Shown here piece by piece: positions 8,243 through 16,265 of a stretch of DNA of 64,000 nt. Within the stretch, counting starts at the first letter, position 1. Each line of letters starts with the position of its first letter. The notes below the pieces were generated by a model. It ran no database searches, was not told the origin of the DNA, and was given only the letters and a program-made list of their open reading frames with translations. Made by a program: the position numbers and the translations under genes. Where the stretch lies: NCBI GenBank assembly GCA_903929795.1, contig CAIYWC010000178.1, forward strand, positions 1 through 64,000, written 5' to 3'. This stretch comes from an uncultured Myxococcales bacterium. GTDB lineage: Bacteria > Myxococcota_A > UBA9042.

Positions 8243-8291
8243 GGAACTGGTGCATCGCGCAACTGCGGCTATGCTGCCCGCGGAGGTGCGC

Positions 8292-9899
8292 GTGGCTGAC
8301 GATCTGGCTCTCCGAATCCGCGCCGTGACGCTGCTGCTCGCGATTTCCAGCCTGTTGTCGCGGGTGCTGGGCTATGGCCGCGACTGGCTGATCAACTACG
8401 AATTTGGCGCGACCGGCGCGACCGACGTCTACCAAGCATCGTTCACGCTGCCGGACATGATCAACTACCTGCTGGCCGGTGGCGCGCTTTCGGTGTCGCT
8501 TTTACCAAGGATGTCAGCGCTTTATGCCGCCGAGCGCGCGGGCACGGCTGGGCTGGATCGCGACGGCCTGAGCGACGCCAACCGCGTGTTTTCCATCGTG
8601 TTTACCGCGATGATCGCCGTCGCGTTGATCTGCGTGTTGCTGGGCGAACTGCTGGCCGAGCCGATCCTGCGCGCGTGGTTTGACGGGTTCAACGCCGCGC
8701 AGATCGCCCAGACCGTGCGGCTGACGCGCATTGTCCTGCCCGCGCAGCTGTTTTTCCTGTCGGGCGGGCTGATTCAGGCCAGCTTGCTGGCGCGACAGTC
8801 GTTTGGCGCGATGGCGCTGACGCCGCTGCTGTACAACCTCGGGATCATCGTCGGCGGGTTGATCGGCGCGCAATCTGGCAACATTGCAGGCTTTTCCTGG
8901 GGCGCGCTGGTCGGTGCAGGCGTAGGCGGTTTGCTGGTGCCGGCGCTGTCTGCGCGCAACAGCCTGAAATGGCGGCCGATCTGGCGGCCACGCGACCCGG
9001 AGATGAAGGCGTTCCTGTGGACGGCGCTGCCGCTCATGGTCGGTGTCAGCCTGACGACGGTGGACGAATGGCTCGGGCGCAAGTTCGGCTCGTCGTTGGC
9101 GCCGGGCTCGATCTCGTGGCTGAATGCGGCGCGCAAGGTCATGCTTGTGCCGATCGGCCTGCTGGGTCAGGCGGCGGGCCAAGCGACCGGCACGTACATC
9201 GCGCGGCTGCACGCGGACGGCGCGCGCGCGGAGCTGTCGCAGGTGCTGGGCAAATCGCTGGCGGCGGTGCTGGGCCTGTCGCTGGTGCTGTCGGTGCTGC
9301 TGGTTGTGCTCCCGGTGCCGATCGTCGGAATCTTGTTTGAATACGGCAAGTTTGGCGAGCATGACACGCTGGCTGCCGCGTCTGCCTTGGTGCCGCTGAG
9401 CGTCGGAATTGCGGCCTGGGGCGGGCAGGCGATGCTGGCGCGGGCGTTCTACGCGACCGGCGACACGTGGCGGCCGATGATCGCGAGTACAATCGTGACG
9501 TTGGCGATGCTGCCGGTGTATTCGGCGTCAACGCGCTGGGGCATCGCTGGGCTGGGCGCGTCGGCGACGATCGGCATGACCGCGCAAGCGCTCGCACTGC
9601 TGGTGCTGGCTCGCAAACGCCTGGGTCTGGACGTGCGGACGCTCCTGTCGGGCCTCGCCCGCGCGCTGGCGGTGGCGGTGGCGGCGGGTGTGGCGGTCGC
9701 GGGTGTCGATCACCTGCTGGTGAACGCCCAGGCGCCCTGGCTGGCGGCGCCGCGCGCGCGGCACTGGGCGCAAGCGGTGGTGGGTGGGATGGTCTGGCTC
9801 GCCGTGCTGCTGGTGGTCGGCGCGCTGGTGGACATGCCGGGCCTGCCGCGCCGGCTGCAGCCGATCGCAGCGCGTTTGCGCCCTTGGAAGGGCCGATGA
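8292..9899 (+). CDS. murJ: Lipid II flippase MurJ
   Basis: MOP-superfamily membrane protein that flips lipid II across the inner membrane for peptidoglycan synthesis. About 535 residues with roughly 14 hydrophobic segments. Early residues show the family pattern SSLLSRVLGYGRDWLI and a later LLAGGALSVSLLPRM. I place the start at GTG 8292, five bases after GGAGG (8282-8286); ATG 8271 would add seven residues. The much longer open frame upstream is antisense to uppP and not coding. The divergent pairing with uppP puts lipid II flipping and lipid carrier recycling under one intergenic region. Confidence 0.9.
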   Translation: MADDLALRIRAVTLLLAISSLLSRVLGYGRDWLINYEFGATGATDVYQASFTLPDMINYLLAGGALSVSLLPRMSALYAAERAGTAGLDRDGLSDANRVFSIVFTAMIAVALICVLLGELLAEPILRAWFDGFNAAQIAQTVRLTRIVLPAQLFFLSGGLIQASLLARQSFGAMALTPLLYNLGIIVGGLIGAQSGNIAGFSWGALVGAGVGGLLVPALSARNSLKWRPIWRPRDPEMKAFLWTALPLMVGVSLTTVDEWLGRKFGSSLAPGSISWLNAARKVMLVPIGLLGQAAGQATGTYIARLHADGARAELSQVLGKSLAAVLGLSLVLSVLLVVLPVPIVGILFEYGKFGEHDTLAAASALVPLSVGIAAWGGQAMLARAFYATGDTWRPMIASTIVTLAMLPVYSASTRWGIAGLGASATIGMTAQALALLVLARKRLGLDVRTLLSGLARALAVAVAAGVAVAGVDHLLVNAQAPWLAAPRARHWAQAVVGGMVWLAVLLVVGALVDMPGLPRRLQPIAARLRPWKGR

Positions 9900-10128
9900 A
9901 TCCCACACACGCCGACCGAAGATCGAGATCAAATGTCCGTCAGCCGCGGCGTGTCACCAGTGGTCCCCGCTCGCGGTCACGGTCCGAAATGCATCAAGTC
10001 CAACCAGGAGAGTTTGGTGTTGCGGATGGGTCGGCATGTTTGGTGAAAAATCTGGCTCTTGCGGCCAGACGCAGAGTTGGCTACCTTGGCAAACGGCGCG
10101 GAGCGCAAATTCCAGCGGGGTGGTGGCG

Positions 10129-11523
10129 ATGGTTACTGAAAATTTCTTGACATTCAATGGTTTGCTGCGAATCGCCGCCGCCGCGTGTGCGGGCGTTGCG
10201 CTCTCCGCGTGCGGGAGCCCGGATGTCTGCTCGACCCAGGACGGCGTGACCCTCTGTGGAACTTTTGGCACGCGCGGCTACGTCGCGAACGTCCAGAGTC
10301 AAGGCATTTCCTGGCCGCCAATCGCCGTCTCCGATGGTCGGTTGCTGGTCGCTGGGCACACCAATCTTATTGAAATTGCTCCAGATGGTCGCGTCGCAAC
10401 CTTGGTTCAGGCGCCGGGCACTGTCGCGGTTCCGTCGTCGGATAGTTCGGGCGTCTACGTCATTTCTGGCAAGGACGGCGGCACGGCGCTCCAGGCGTAC
10501 GACCCCACCACGCGGACGCTGCGCTGGACCGCACAGCTCAACGGTTCGCCGGTCGGCACGCCCGCGGCGATTGCCGGCGCCAACGTGTTCGTCGCCACCA
10601 ACGACGGCGGCAGCGGCGCGACGATCTGGCGCGTGAACGCGAGCGACGGCAGCTCCACCACGCTGCATGACGGCGCCTCGCCCGCGGTGATCGCCGCCGA
10701 CGGCACGGTGCGCTACCTCAGCACGCCGACGGGACGCGATTCGCTCGCTCAGGTGCCCATGTTCAGCACACTCGTCGCGGAAGACGCCGCCGGCAAAGCG
10801 CTTTGGCGCCACGACGAGGCCGCCGGGATCGTCGATCTCTCTCCGGGCAGCAACGGCGAAACGTACATCGTCACCGGCACCGCCAGCGGCCAGGACAGCC
10901 ACGTCCTGCGACGCGTGAACAGCGACGGCACCGTCGCTTGGACGTTTCGCCCCACTTGCGGCGATTGCACCGTTGCCGCCGCGCCGACTGTCGGGACCGG
11001 CACAGTCTATTTCCCGGTCTGGGAGACGCGCCAGAGCCAGGCCATCGACCCGCTCTACGCCATCGACGCCACGACCGGCTTGCAGCAGTGGACTTTCGAC
11101 GGATTCGACAACGTCAACGTCTCGATTTCCGGCGCGAAAATCCTGATTCCAGGTGGCCAGGATCCGACGACGACGACGACGACGCGGCATCATCCCGCGG
11201 GCCGGCCGGTCATCGCGCAAGACGGCACGTTGTATGTCGCCGCCGACGGCGCTGTGGTGGCGTTGAACAAGGACGGTCAGCTGCTCGGCTTTGCCCAATA
11301 CGATGCGGCCGCGGGTGAGGTTGTGAGCAACGACTTCCTGACCTTGGGCCACTGGCTCAACGCCGGCGTTCGGCCGTCGCCCGTGCTGGGCCCCGACGGC
11401 ACGCTCTACGTTGCGGATGGCCAGAATGTGCGCTCGTTCAAGACCGGCCGGCCGGCATCGCATTCGGCGTGGATCGCGCCGTATGGCGGCCCGACGAACG
11501 ACGGTCGCGCGCCGGGCATGTGA
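10129..11523 (+). CDS. PQQ-like beta-propeller lipoprotein
   Basis: 464 residues. The signal peptide ends in a lipobox (LSAC). The mature protein is built from repeated beta-strand units with patterns such as ALQAYDPTTRTLRW, LYAIDATTGLQQW and DGTLYVAADGAVVALN, typical of PQQ-like or BamB-like propellers. No PQQ-binding or catalytic site is recognisable, so it may be a scaffold or binding protein at the outer membrane. Six identical ACG codons (11167-11184) encode a Thr run in a loop. ATG 10129 follows a GGGG-rich stretch and gives the lipoprotein signal; the long frame upstream overlaps murJ and is rejected. It is followed two bases later by another lipoprotein gene. Confidence 0.8.
   Translation: MVTENFLTFNGLLRIAAAACAGVALSACGSPDVCSTQDGVTLCGTFGTRGYVANVQSQGISWPPIAVSDGRLLVAGHTNLIEIAPDGRVATLVQAPGTVAVPSSDSSGVYVISGKDGGTALQAYDPTTRTLRWTAQLNGSPVGTPAAIAGANVFVATNDGGSGATIWRVNASDGSSTTLHDGASPAVIAADGTVRYLSTPTGRDSLAQVPMFSTLVAEDAAGKALWRHDEAAGIVDLSPGSNGETYIVTGTASGQDSHVLRRVNSDGTVAWTFRPTCGDCTVAAAPTVGTGTVYFPVWETRQSQAIDPLYAIDATTGLQQWTFDGFDNVNVSISGAKILIPGGQDPTTTTTTRHHPAGRPVIAQDGTLYVAADGAVVALNKDGQLLGFAQYDAAAGEVVSNDFLTLGHWLNAGVRPSPVLGPDGTLYVADGQNVRSFKTGRPASHSAWIAPYGGPTNDGRAPGM
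11167..11184 (+). repeat. (ACG)6 triplet repeat inside the propeller lipoprotein
   Basis: Six tandem acg codons encode Thr x6. The unit is three bases, so slippage would change the number of threonines without shifting frame. Confidence 0.8.
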
Positions 11524-11525
11524 CC

Positions 11526-12290
11526 ATGTCGCCCAGCATGGCCCGCGCCTTGGCGTGGAGGGCCGCGCCGGTGCTGCTGTCCGCATGTGCGACGGTGGCG
11601 CCCAGCCCAACGCGGGTCATCGAGATCGACACCCCGCAATTTTCCGGCGTGCACTACCCGGTGCCCGACGCGCTGCCAACGCTGGCGCAGCCGCCGCCGT
11701 CTCCGCCCGATGATCCGCGCCTGGCATCCGCCGCGGCCTTGCCGCCATTGCCGGTTGACGCCGAGACCGCCCCGCCGCAGCTGCGCAACGCGGCCGTACG
11801 CGACCGCGAGACCGACATGCTGACCCACGCCTACCTGCGCTGGATCGAGCAAGTGTATCGCATCGTGCGGCAGCTCAGCGCGGGCGGTGCGATGGCTGAA
11901 CCGCTGGCGCTGCGGCGCTGGCACGCGGATTCGCTGGGCGAAATGGGGAAGATGACGGAAAGCGCGGCGGCACTGGAAGGCGCGTTCGTCGACCTCGCGC
12001 AAGAGCTGGGCGTGGATCTGGGCGGCTCGACCCAGGAGCCGGGCCGCGCGGGCCGGGTCCGCCTGCTGTTTCGCCTGACCGCATGCGTGCGGCGCGATTT
12101 GGCCGAGCGGACCCGCGATGGCCTGGACTATCTGGACGCGCGGCGCCGGGGTATCGACGACGGACAGTTGCGCGCCGAGCTGATGGCGTCGCCGGCGCGC
12201 ATCGACAAGCAGACCGACGACCTGATCCGGCAGACTTCTGCGAGCTTGCAGTGCGCGCAGCTGGCCGGTCGCGCGCTGGGAGGGCCGTAG
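11526..12290 (+). CDS. Hypothetical lipoprotein
   Basis: 254 residues starting at ATG 11526, two bases after the stop of the propeller lipoprotein, so co-translated. The N terminus is a signal with a lipobox (LLSAC). A Pro-rich segment (about 35-85) precedes a helical C-terminal half rich in Arg, Glu, Ala and Leu, with one Cys pair possible (LTACVRR and SLQCAQL). I recognise no family. mutM begins six bases downstream, so the three genes may share a transcript. Confidence 0.65.
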   Translation: MSPSMARALAWRAAPVLLSACATVAPSPTRVIEIDTPQFSGVHYPVPDALPTLAQPPPSPPDDPRLASAAALPPLPVDAETAPPQLRNAAVRDRETDMLTHAYLRWIEQVYRIVRQLSAGGAMAEPLALRRWHADSLGEMGKMTESAAALEGAFVDLAQELGVDLGGSTQEPGRAGRVRLLFRLTACVRRDLAERTRDGLDYLDARRRGIDDGQLRAELMASPARIDKQTDDLIRQTSASLQCAQLAGRALGGP

Positions 12291-12296
12291 TGCGCG

Positions 12297-13136
12297 ATGC
12301 CTGAACTGCCTGAAGTCGAGACCGTCCGCCGCCATTTGCAGCAGGCGTTGCCCGAGCGCCGCGTCGCTGAAGTGGCGCTGCGGCGCGCGGATTTGCGCTA
12401 TCCGATCCCGGTCGACGCGGTGCACGCTCTGGTCGGCGCGACGTTCACGGCGGTGCGGCGGCGCGCAAAGTACCTGCTGGCCGACTTGGTCGCGCCCGGG
12501 CAGCCCGACCGCGTGCTGCTGGTGCACTTGGGAATGTCCGGTCGGCTGTTTGTCGACCCGCTGGCACCGGAAGACTGGCGCAAGCACGAGCACTGGCGGC
12601 TGCGGCTGGCGCCGGACCTCTGGCTGCGCTACGTCGATGCGCGGCGGTTCGGCGCGCTGGATGTGCTGGAAAAGTCAGAAGAATCGACTCACTCGCTGCT
12701 CGAAACGCTGGGGCCGGAGCCGCTGGAGCCCGCGTTCACGGCGGCGCACCTAATGGACGCGTGCGCGCGGCGGCAGGTGGCGCTGAAGCTGGTGCTGATG
12801 GACCAGAAAAACGTTGTGGGAATCGGCAATATCTACGCCAGCGAGGCGCTGTGGCGGGCGCGGCTGCATCCGCTGCGGCCGGCGGCGTCGCTGCAGCTGG
12901 CGGAGGCGCAGGCGCTGGTGGCGGCGAGCCGGGCGGTGCTGACAGAAGCGATCGCGGCGGGCGGTTCCACGCTGCGGGATTTTGTCGGCGGCGATGAAGC
13001 GCCGGGCTACTTCCAGCAGCGCCTGGACGTCTACGGGCGCGACGGTGAACAGTGTCACGGCTGCGGGTCGCCGGTTCAGCACTGCGTCCTGGGCAACCGC
13101 GCGACCTTTTTCTGCCCCGTCTGCCAGCCAGCGTAA
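12297..13136 (+). CDS. mutM: Formamidopyrimidine-DNA glycosylase
   Basis: Fpg/MutM base-excision repair enzyme that removes oxidised purines such as 8-oxoguanine and nicks the abasic site. 279 residues, the normal length. The N terminus is MPELPEVETV, with catalytic Pro2 (after Met removal) and Glu3, and the conserved Lys58 (RRRAKYLL). The helix-two-turn-helix segment MDQKNVVGIGNIYASEALW is intact. The C-terminal zinc finger has Cys253, Cys256, Cys273 and Cys276. An NEI-type enzyme is less likely given the PELPEVE start and this zinc finger. It acts in the cytoplasm on DNA. Confidence 0.95.
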   Translation: MPELPEVETVRRHLQQALPERRVAEVALRRADLRYPIPVDAVHALVGATFTAVRRRAKYLLADLVAPGQPDRVLLVHLGMSGRLFVDPLAPEDWRKHEHWRLRLAPDLWLRYVDARRFGALDVLEKSEESTHSLLETLGPEPLEPAFTAAHLMDACARRQVALKLVLMDQKNVVGIGNIYASEALWRARLHPLRPAASLQLAEAQALVAASRAVLTEAIAAGGSTLRDFVGGDEAPGYFQQRLDVYGRDGEQCHGCGSPVQHCVLGNRATFFCPVCQPA

Positions 13137-13139
13137 CCG

Positions 13140-13430
13140 CTACGGCGCCTGGAGCGGCTGTGTCGCCTTGCGGGCCTTCTCCTGCAGCGCCTTGGCGCCC
13201 GTCTCGGCCGCTTCCAGGCTCTCCGTACCCGCCGTTTTCGCCGCTTCCAGGGCCTTGGCCGGCGAAATCACGCCCGTCAAATACCCCGCCGCCGTGACCG
13301 CGACAATGAGGCACAGCAGCGCCATCACCAGATGTTTGGTCGCCTTGTACAGCAGCCACGCCAGCACGATGGCCAAGGCGAACACCGCCAGATTTCCCGG
13401 CGTCAGCTTGTCCAAGTGCATGTAACGCAT
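13140..13430 (-). CDS. Small membrane protein downstream of pgi
   Basis: 96 residues. Two hydrophobic segments (about 12-28 and 33-55) are followed by an Ala/Glu/Lys-rich helical tail that would be soluble. ATG 13430 lies three bases after the pgi stop, so the two are probably translated together. I recognise no family. The tail could pair as a coiled coil. It ends three bases from the convergent mutM stop. Confidence 0.65.
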   Translation of the reverse strand: MRYMHLDKLTPGNLAVFALAIVLAWLLYKATKHLVMALLCLIVAVTAAGYLTGVISPAKALEAAKTAGTESLEAAETGAKALQEKARKATQPLQAP

Positions 13431-13433
13431 TGG

Positions 13434-15023
13434 CTATCTCCCCAGCTCCAGGCGCACGCGGATGACCGGCTTGCCGCGCGCCTTGAGCACCGCGATATCG
13501 CCATCCGCCTGCGCGCGCACGAGCGTCGCGAAGCCAAACGGCTGGCCGGGAATCGCAATGTCAGGCACCGCGCTCTCCAACCGCTTGAAATCATCGATGA
13601 ACAGGAATGTGCCGCGCTTGGGCCCGCCCTTGTGAAACTGGCCGGTCGAGTGCAGGTAGCGCGGGCCGATCTGCACAACCACCGCCGCCGCGGTCCGCTC
13701 CTGCAGCGCTTGGCGCAGCTTCTCCAGCCGCTGCAGGTTCGCGCCGTTGCCCGGCAGCCACGCCAGCATCGCCAGGTAGTCGTCGGTCTGCAGCGCCGCC
13801 AGCTCGTCCGCCAGCGCGTCCGGAATCGCCGCCAGCGACTTGACCGCGAACGCGCGATCCGCCGCTACGGGCTGCAGCGTGCCGTCCAGCAGCCCCGCCG
13901 TCGCCGCTTTGGCCGCCGACACATCCGGCTCGTCAAATGGGTTGATGCCCAGCAGCAGGCCGCAAAACGCCGTCGCGGCTTCCCAGCGCACAACTTCCGT
14001 CCATAAATCAGCGACTTCCGGCAGCACGAACGCCTGACTCGGCACGTCCGCGTCCACCGCGCGCGTCAGGAAATCCTGATCCGGCGCGGCGAACGTGGTC
14101 AGCCCGACCACGATCGCGTGCTCGAGCTTCTGCGCCAGCGCGTCGCCGCTCTCAGGCACTTCGCCCGTCATCGGCAGCAGCCCCACACCATGCTTGCCGG
14201 TCGACTCCGCGACAAGCTGCTCAATCCATGCACCAAAGCCCTGCACGTCCGGGCCCAGCGCCAGCCGCAGCTGCCAGCGTCCGACGTCGTGCGCCGCCGC
14301 CAGGAACGCGCCCAACTGCGCGCCGGGATTGGCCAAAAGGTCCTCGTCGTGGCAGCTCTCCAGCACGTCGGCCATGCGGTCCAGCGCGTCGTGCAGCACA
14401 ACGCCCGCCAGCGCCGCCGGCACCAGGCCAAACAGCGTTCCCGCCGAGAAACGTCCGCCGATATCGGGCGGATTCAGGAACGTGTCGCGAAAGCCTTCCG
14501 CCTTGGCCAGCGCTTCCAGGCTGGAACCAGGATCCGTGATCGCCAGGAAGTCCGCGCCATCTTTCCAGATCTGCCGCAACGCGCGGTAGGTGCTGATGGT
14601 CTCGATTGTCCCGCCCGACTTCGTGGCGATGACAAAGAGCGGCTTGCCGGCGTGACCCCAAGCGATCACCTCGGCCACCGCCTCCGGGTGCGTCGAATCG
14701 ATGATGCGCACAGGCAGCCCGCGCTTGCCTTTCAAGTGCTTGCCCAGCACCTCCGGCCACAGCGACGACCCGCCCATGCCCACGACCAGCACGCGATCGT
14801 AGCTCAGCCGCGCCGTCACGCGCGCCAGCACCGCCAGCCGCTCCACCTGCGTCCGCATCGCGTCGATGTGGAACAGCCAGCCCAGGCGCTCGCGAATCGT
14901 CTTTTGCACCGCGCTATCCGCGGAAAACAGCGCCGCGTCGCGCTGCCACAGCCGCGCCACCGCGTGATCGCGCTGCAGCCGCTGCAGGTGCTCGTTCATC
15001 CGGAGTTCAAGTGCGTTCGCCAT
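13434..15023 (-). CDS. pgi: Phosphoglucose isomerase, transaldolase-fusion type
   Basis: 529-residue SIS-fold isomerase interconverting glucose 6-phosphate and fructose 6-phosphate. It resembles the isomerase half of bifunctional transaldolase / phosphoglucose isomerase proteins rather than the classical enzyme: GMGGSSLWPEVL and TKSGGTIET in the N-terminal half, and a C-terminal LHSTGQFHKGGPKRGTFLF carrying the catalytic His/Lys. There is no transaldolase domain on it or beside it. ATG 15023 is preceded by GAGGTGAGG; the longer open frame is antisense to the methyltransferase. It supplies or drains the glucose 6-phosphate also used by the inositol-phosphate synthase in this window. Confidence 0.88.
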   Translation of the reverse strand: MANALELRMNEHLQRLQRDHAVARLWQRDAALFSADSAVQKTIRERLGWLFHIDAMRTQVERLAVLARVTARLSYDRVLVVGMGGSSLWPEVLGKHLKGKRGLPVRIIDSTHPEAVAEVIAWGHAGKPLFVIATKSGGTIETISTYRALRQIWKDGADFLAITDPGSSLEALAKAEGFRDTFLNPPDIGGRFSAGTLFGLVPAALAGVVLHDALDRMADVLESCHDEDLLANPGAQLGAFLAAAHDVGRWQLRLALGPDVQGFGAWIEQLVAESTGKHGVGLLPMTGEVPESGDALAQKLEHAIVVGLTTFAAPDQDFLTRAVDADVPSQAFVLPEVADLWTEVVRWEAATAFCGLLLGINPFDEPDVSAAKAATAGLLDGTLQPVAADRAFAVKSLAAIPDALADELAALQTDDYLAMLAWLPGNGANLQRLEKLRQALQERTAAAVVVQIGPRYLHSTGQFHKGGPKRGTFLFIDDFKRLESAVPDIAIPGQPFGFATLVRAQADGDIAVLKARGKPVIRVRLELGR

Positions 15024-15048
15024 GGACCTCACCTCACGTTGGGCCGCC

Positions 15049-15077
15049 ATGGTAGGTGGCGCGAGGTGCGCCGGCAA
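15049..15077 (-). promoter_or_regulatory. Likely sigma-70 promoter of pgi
   Basis: On the minus strand TTGCCG (15077-15072) is followed after 17 bases by TACCAT (15054-15049). Spacing is ideal, and the -10 box lies 26 bases upstream of the ATG with a GAGGTGAGG ribosome site between. Confidence 0.45.
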
Positions 15078-15116
15078 GGCTTGCGTCGGCGGGGGCATTG
15101 CAGCGAGGATGCGGCC

Positions 15117-16265
15117 ATGCACGTGCTCGCAACCGCCGCTTTGGGAACTGTGGACCTGGTCGAACAGGAATGCCGCCAACTGGGCCTTGACGTGCTGGGC
15201 CACGACAAGGACGGGGTGCACCTGGACCTCGGCTGGCCGGGCGTCGCGACGGCGTTGGTGCATCTGCGTATGGCGACTCGGCTTTTGCTGCGGCTGGGCG
15301 AGTTCGCGGCGCACAACGCGGAATCGCTGTACGAAGGCTCGCGGCGGTTGCCGTGGCTCGATTGGCTGGATCCGCAGGCGACGTTTGCGATTTTCGCCTC
15401 GGGTGACCTCGTGCCGTCGCAAAACGGCGGGCAGGGGCTGGAGCACCACATTTTTGTCTCGCAAAAGGTCAAGGACGCGCTGTGCGACGTGCTGCGGTCG
15501 CGCTATGGGTGGCGGCCGAACGTGAACGCGGACGACCCGGACGTGCGCATCAGCGTGCGCGGGCGGCGCGGGCGGTGGAGCGTGTGGCTGGACCTGTCGG
15601 GGCCGCCGCTGCACGAGCGCGGGCTGCGCATGCGCCAGCTGGCGGCGCCGCTCAAGGAGACGCTGGCCGCGACGGTGGCGACGCTTGCCGGGTGGCAGCC
15701 GGGCCAGCCGCTGCGGGATCCCTTTTGCGGGTCGGGGACGCTGACGATTGAGGCGGTGAATCTGGGGCTGGGCATCGCGCCGGGCTGCACGCGCTGGTTT
15801 GGCGTGGAGCGGTGGCCGTTGCACGGGCAGGCGGCGCAGCGCGAGCTGGACATGGTCCGCGGCGCGGCGGTGGAGCACGCCCAGCGGGTGTTGCGGCAAA
15901 AAAACGATTTGGATATCGAGGCTTCCGACACGGACCCGCGCGCGCTCCAGGCTGTGCGCGAAAATCTGCGGGCGGCGGGGCTGGACGGCGTCGTGCGCGT
16001 CGTGCACCGCCAGGCGCAAGCGCTACCGCCTGTACAAGGCGGCGTCATCATTGGCAATCCGCCCTACGGGATCCGGCTGAACGACGCGGATGTGCTGGCG
16101 CTGTACCGGGAGATCGGCGAACGCTGGCAGGCGTGTCAGGACGCGACTGTGGCGATCCTGTGCGGAAACGTTGATTTCGTTGCGAATTTTGGCTGGCCCG
16201 TGGCAAGCGCCCGCGAGCTGCGCAACGGGCCCATCGAGGTCGGGCTGTTCAAGTACCACCGCTGA
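15117..16265 (+). CDS. RlmL-like rRNA guanine-N2 methyltransferase
   Basis: 382-residue SAM-dependent methyltransferase with an N-terminal THUMP-like RNA-binding region (about 1-160) and a C-terminal Rossmann methyltransferase domain. Motif I is DPFCGSGTLTIEA and motif IV is NPPYGIRL, the N6/N2-type catalytic loop seen in RlmL/YcbY and related UPF0020 proteins. By family it likely makes m2G in 23S rRNA; a tRNA target (Trm14-like) is possible. It lacks the second (RlmK) half found in E. coli. ATG 15117 follows GCGAGGAT. Its TGA and the stop of the convergent gene together form TGATCA. Confidence 0.85.
   Translation: MHVLATAALGTVDLVEQECRQLGLDVLGHDKDGVHLDLGWPGVATALVHLRMATRLLLRLGEFAAHNAESLYEGSRRLPWLDWLDPQATFAIFASGDLVPSQNGGQGLEHHIFVSQKVKDALCDVLRSRYGWRPNVNADDPDVRISVRGRRGRWSVWLDLSGPPLHERGLRMRQLAAPLKETLAATVATLAGWQPGQPLRDPFCGSGTLTIEAVNLGLGIAPGCTRWFGVERWPLHGQAAQRELDMVRGAAVEHAQRVLRQKNDLDIEASDTDPRALQAVRENLRAAGLDGVVRVVHRQAQALPPVQGGVIIGNPPYGIRLNDADVLALYREIGERWQACQDATVAILCGNVDFVANFGWPVASARELRNGPIEVGLFKYHR

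Noticed and set aside
7854-8291. N-terminal extension of the murJ frame
   Set aside because: Antisense to uppP and lacks membrane-protein character.
15024-16019. N-terminal extension of the isomerase frame
   Set aside because: Antisense to the methyltransferase; ATG 15023 has a strong ribosome site and gives the family length.
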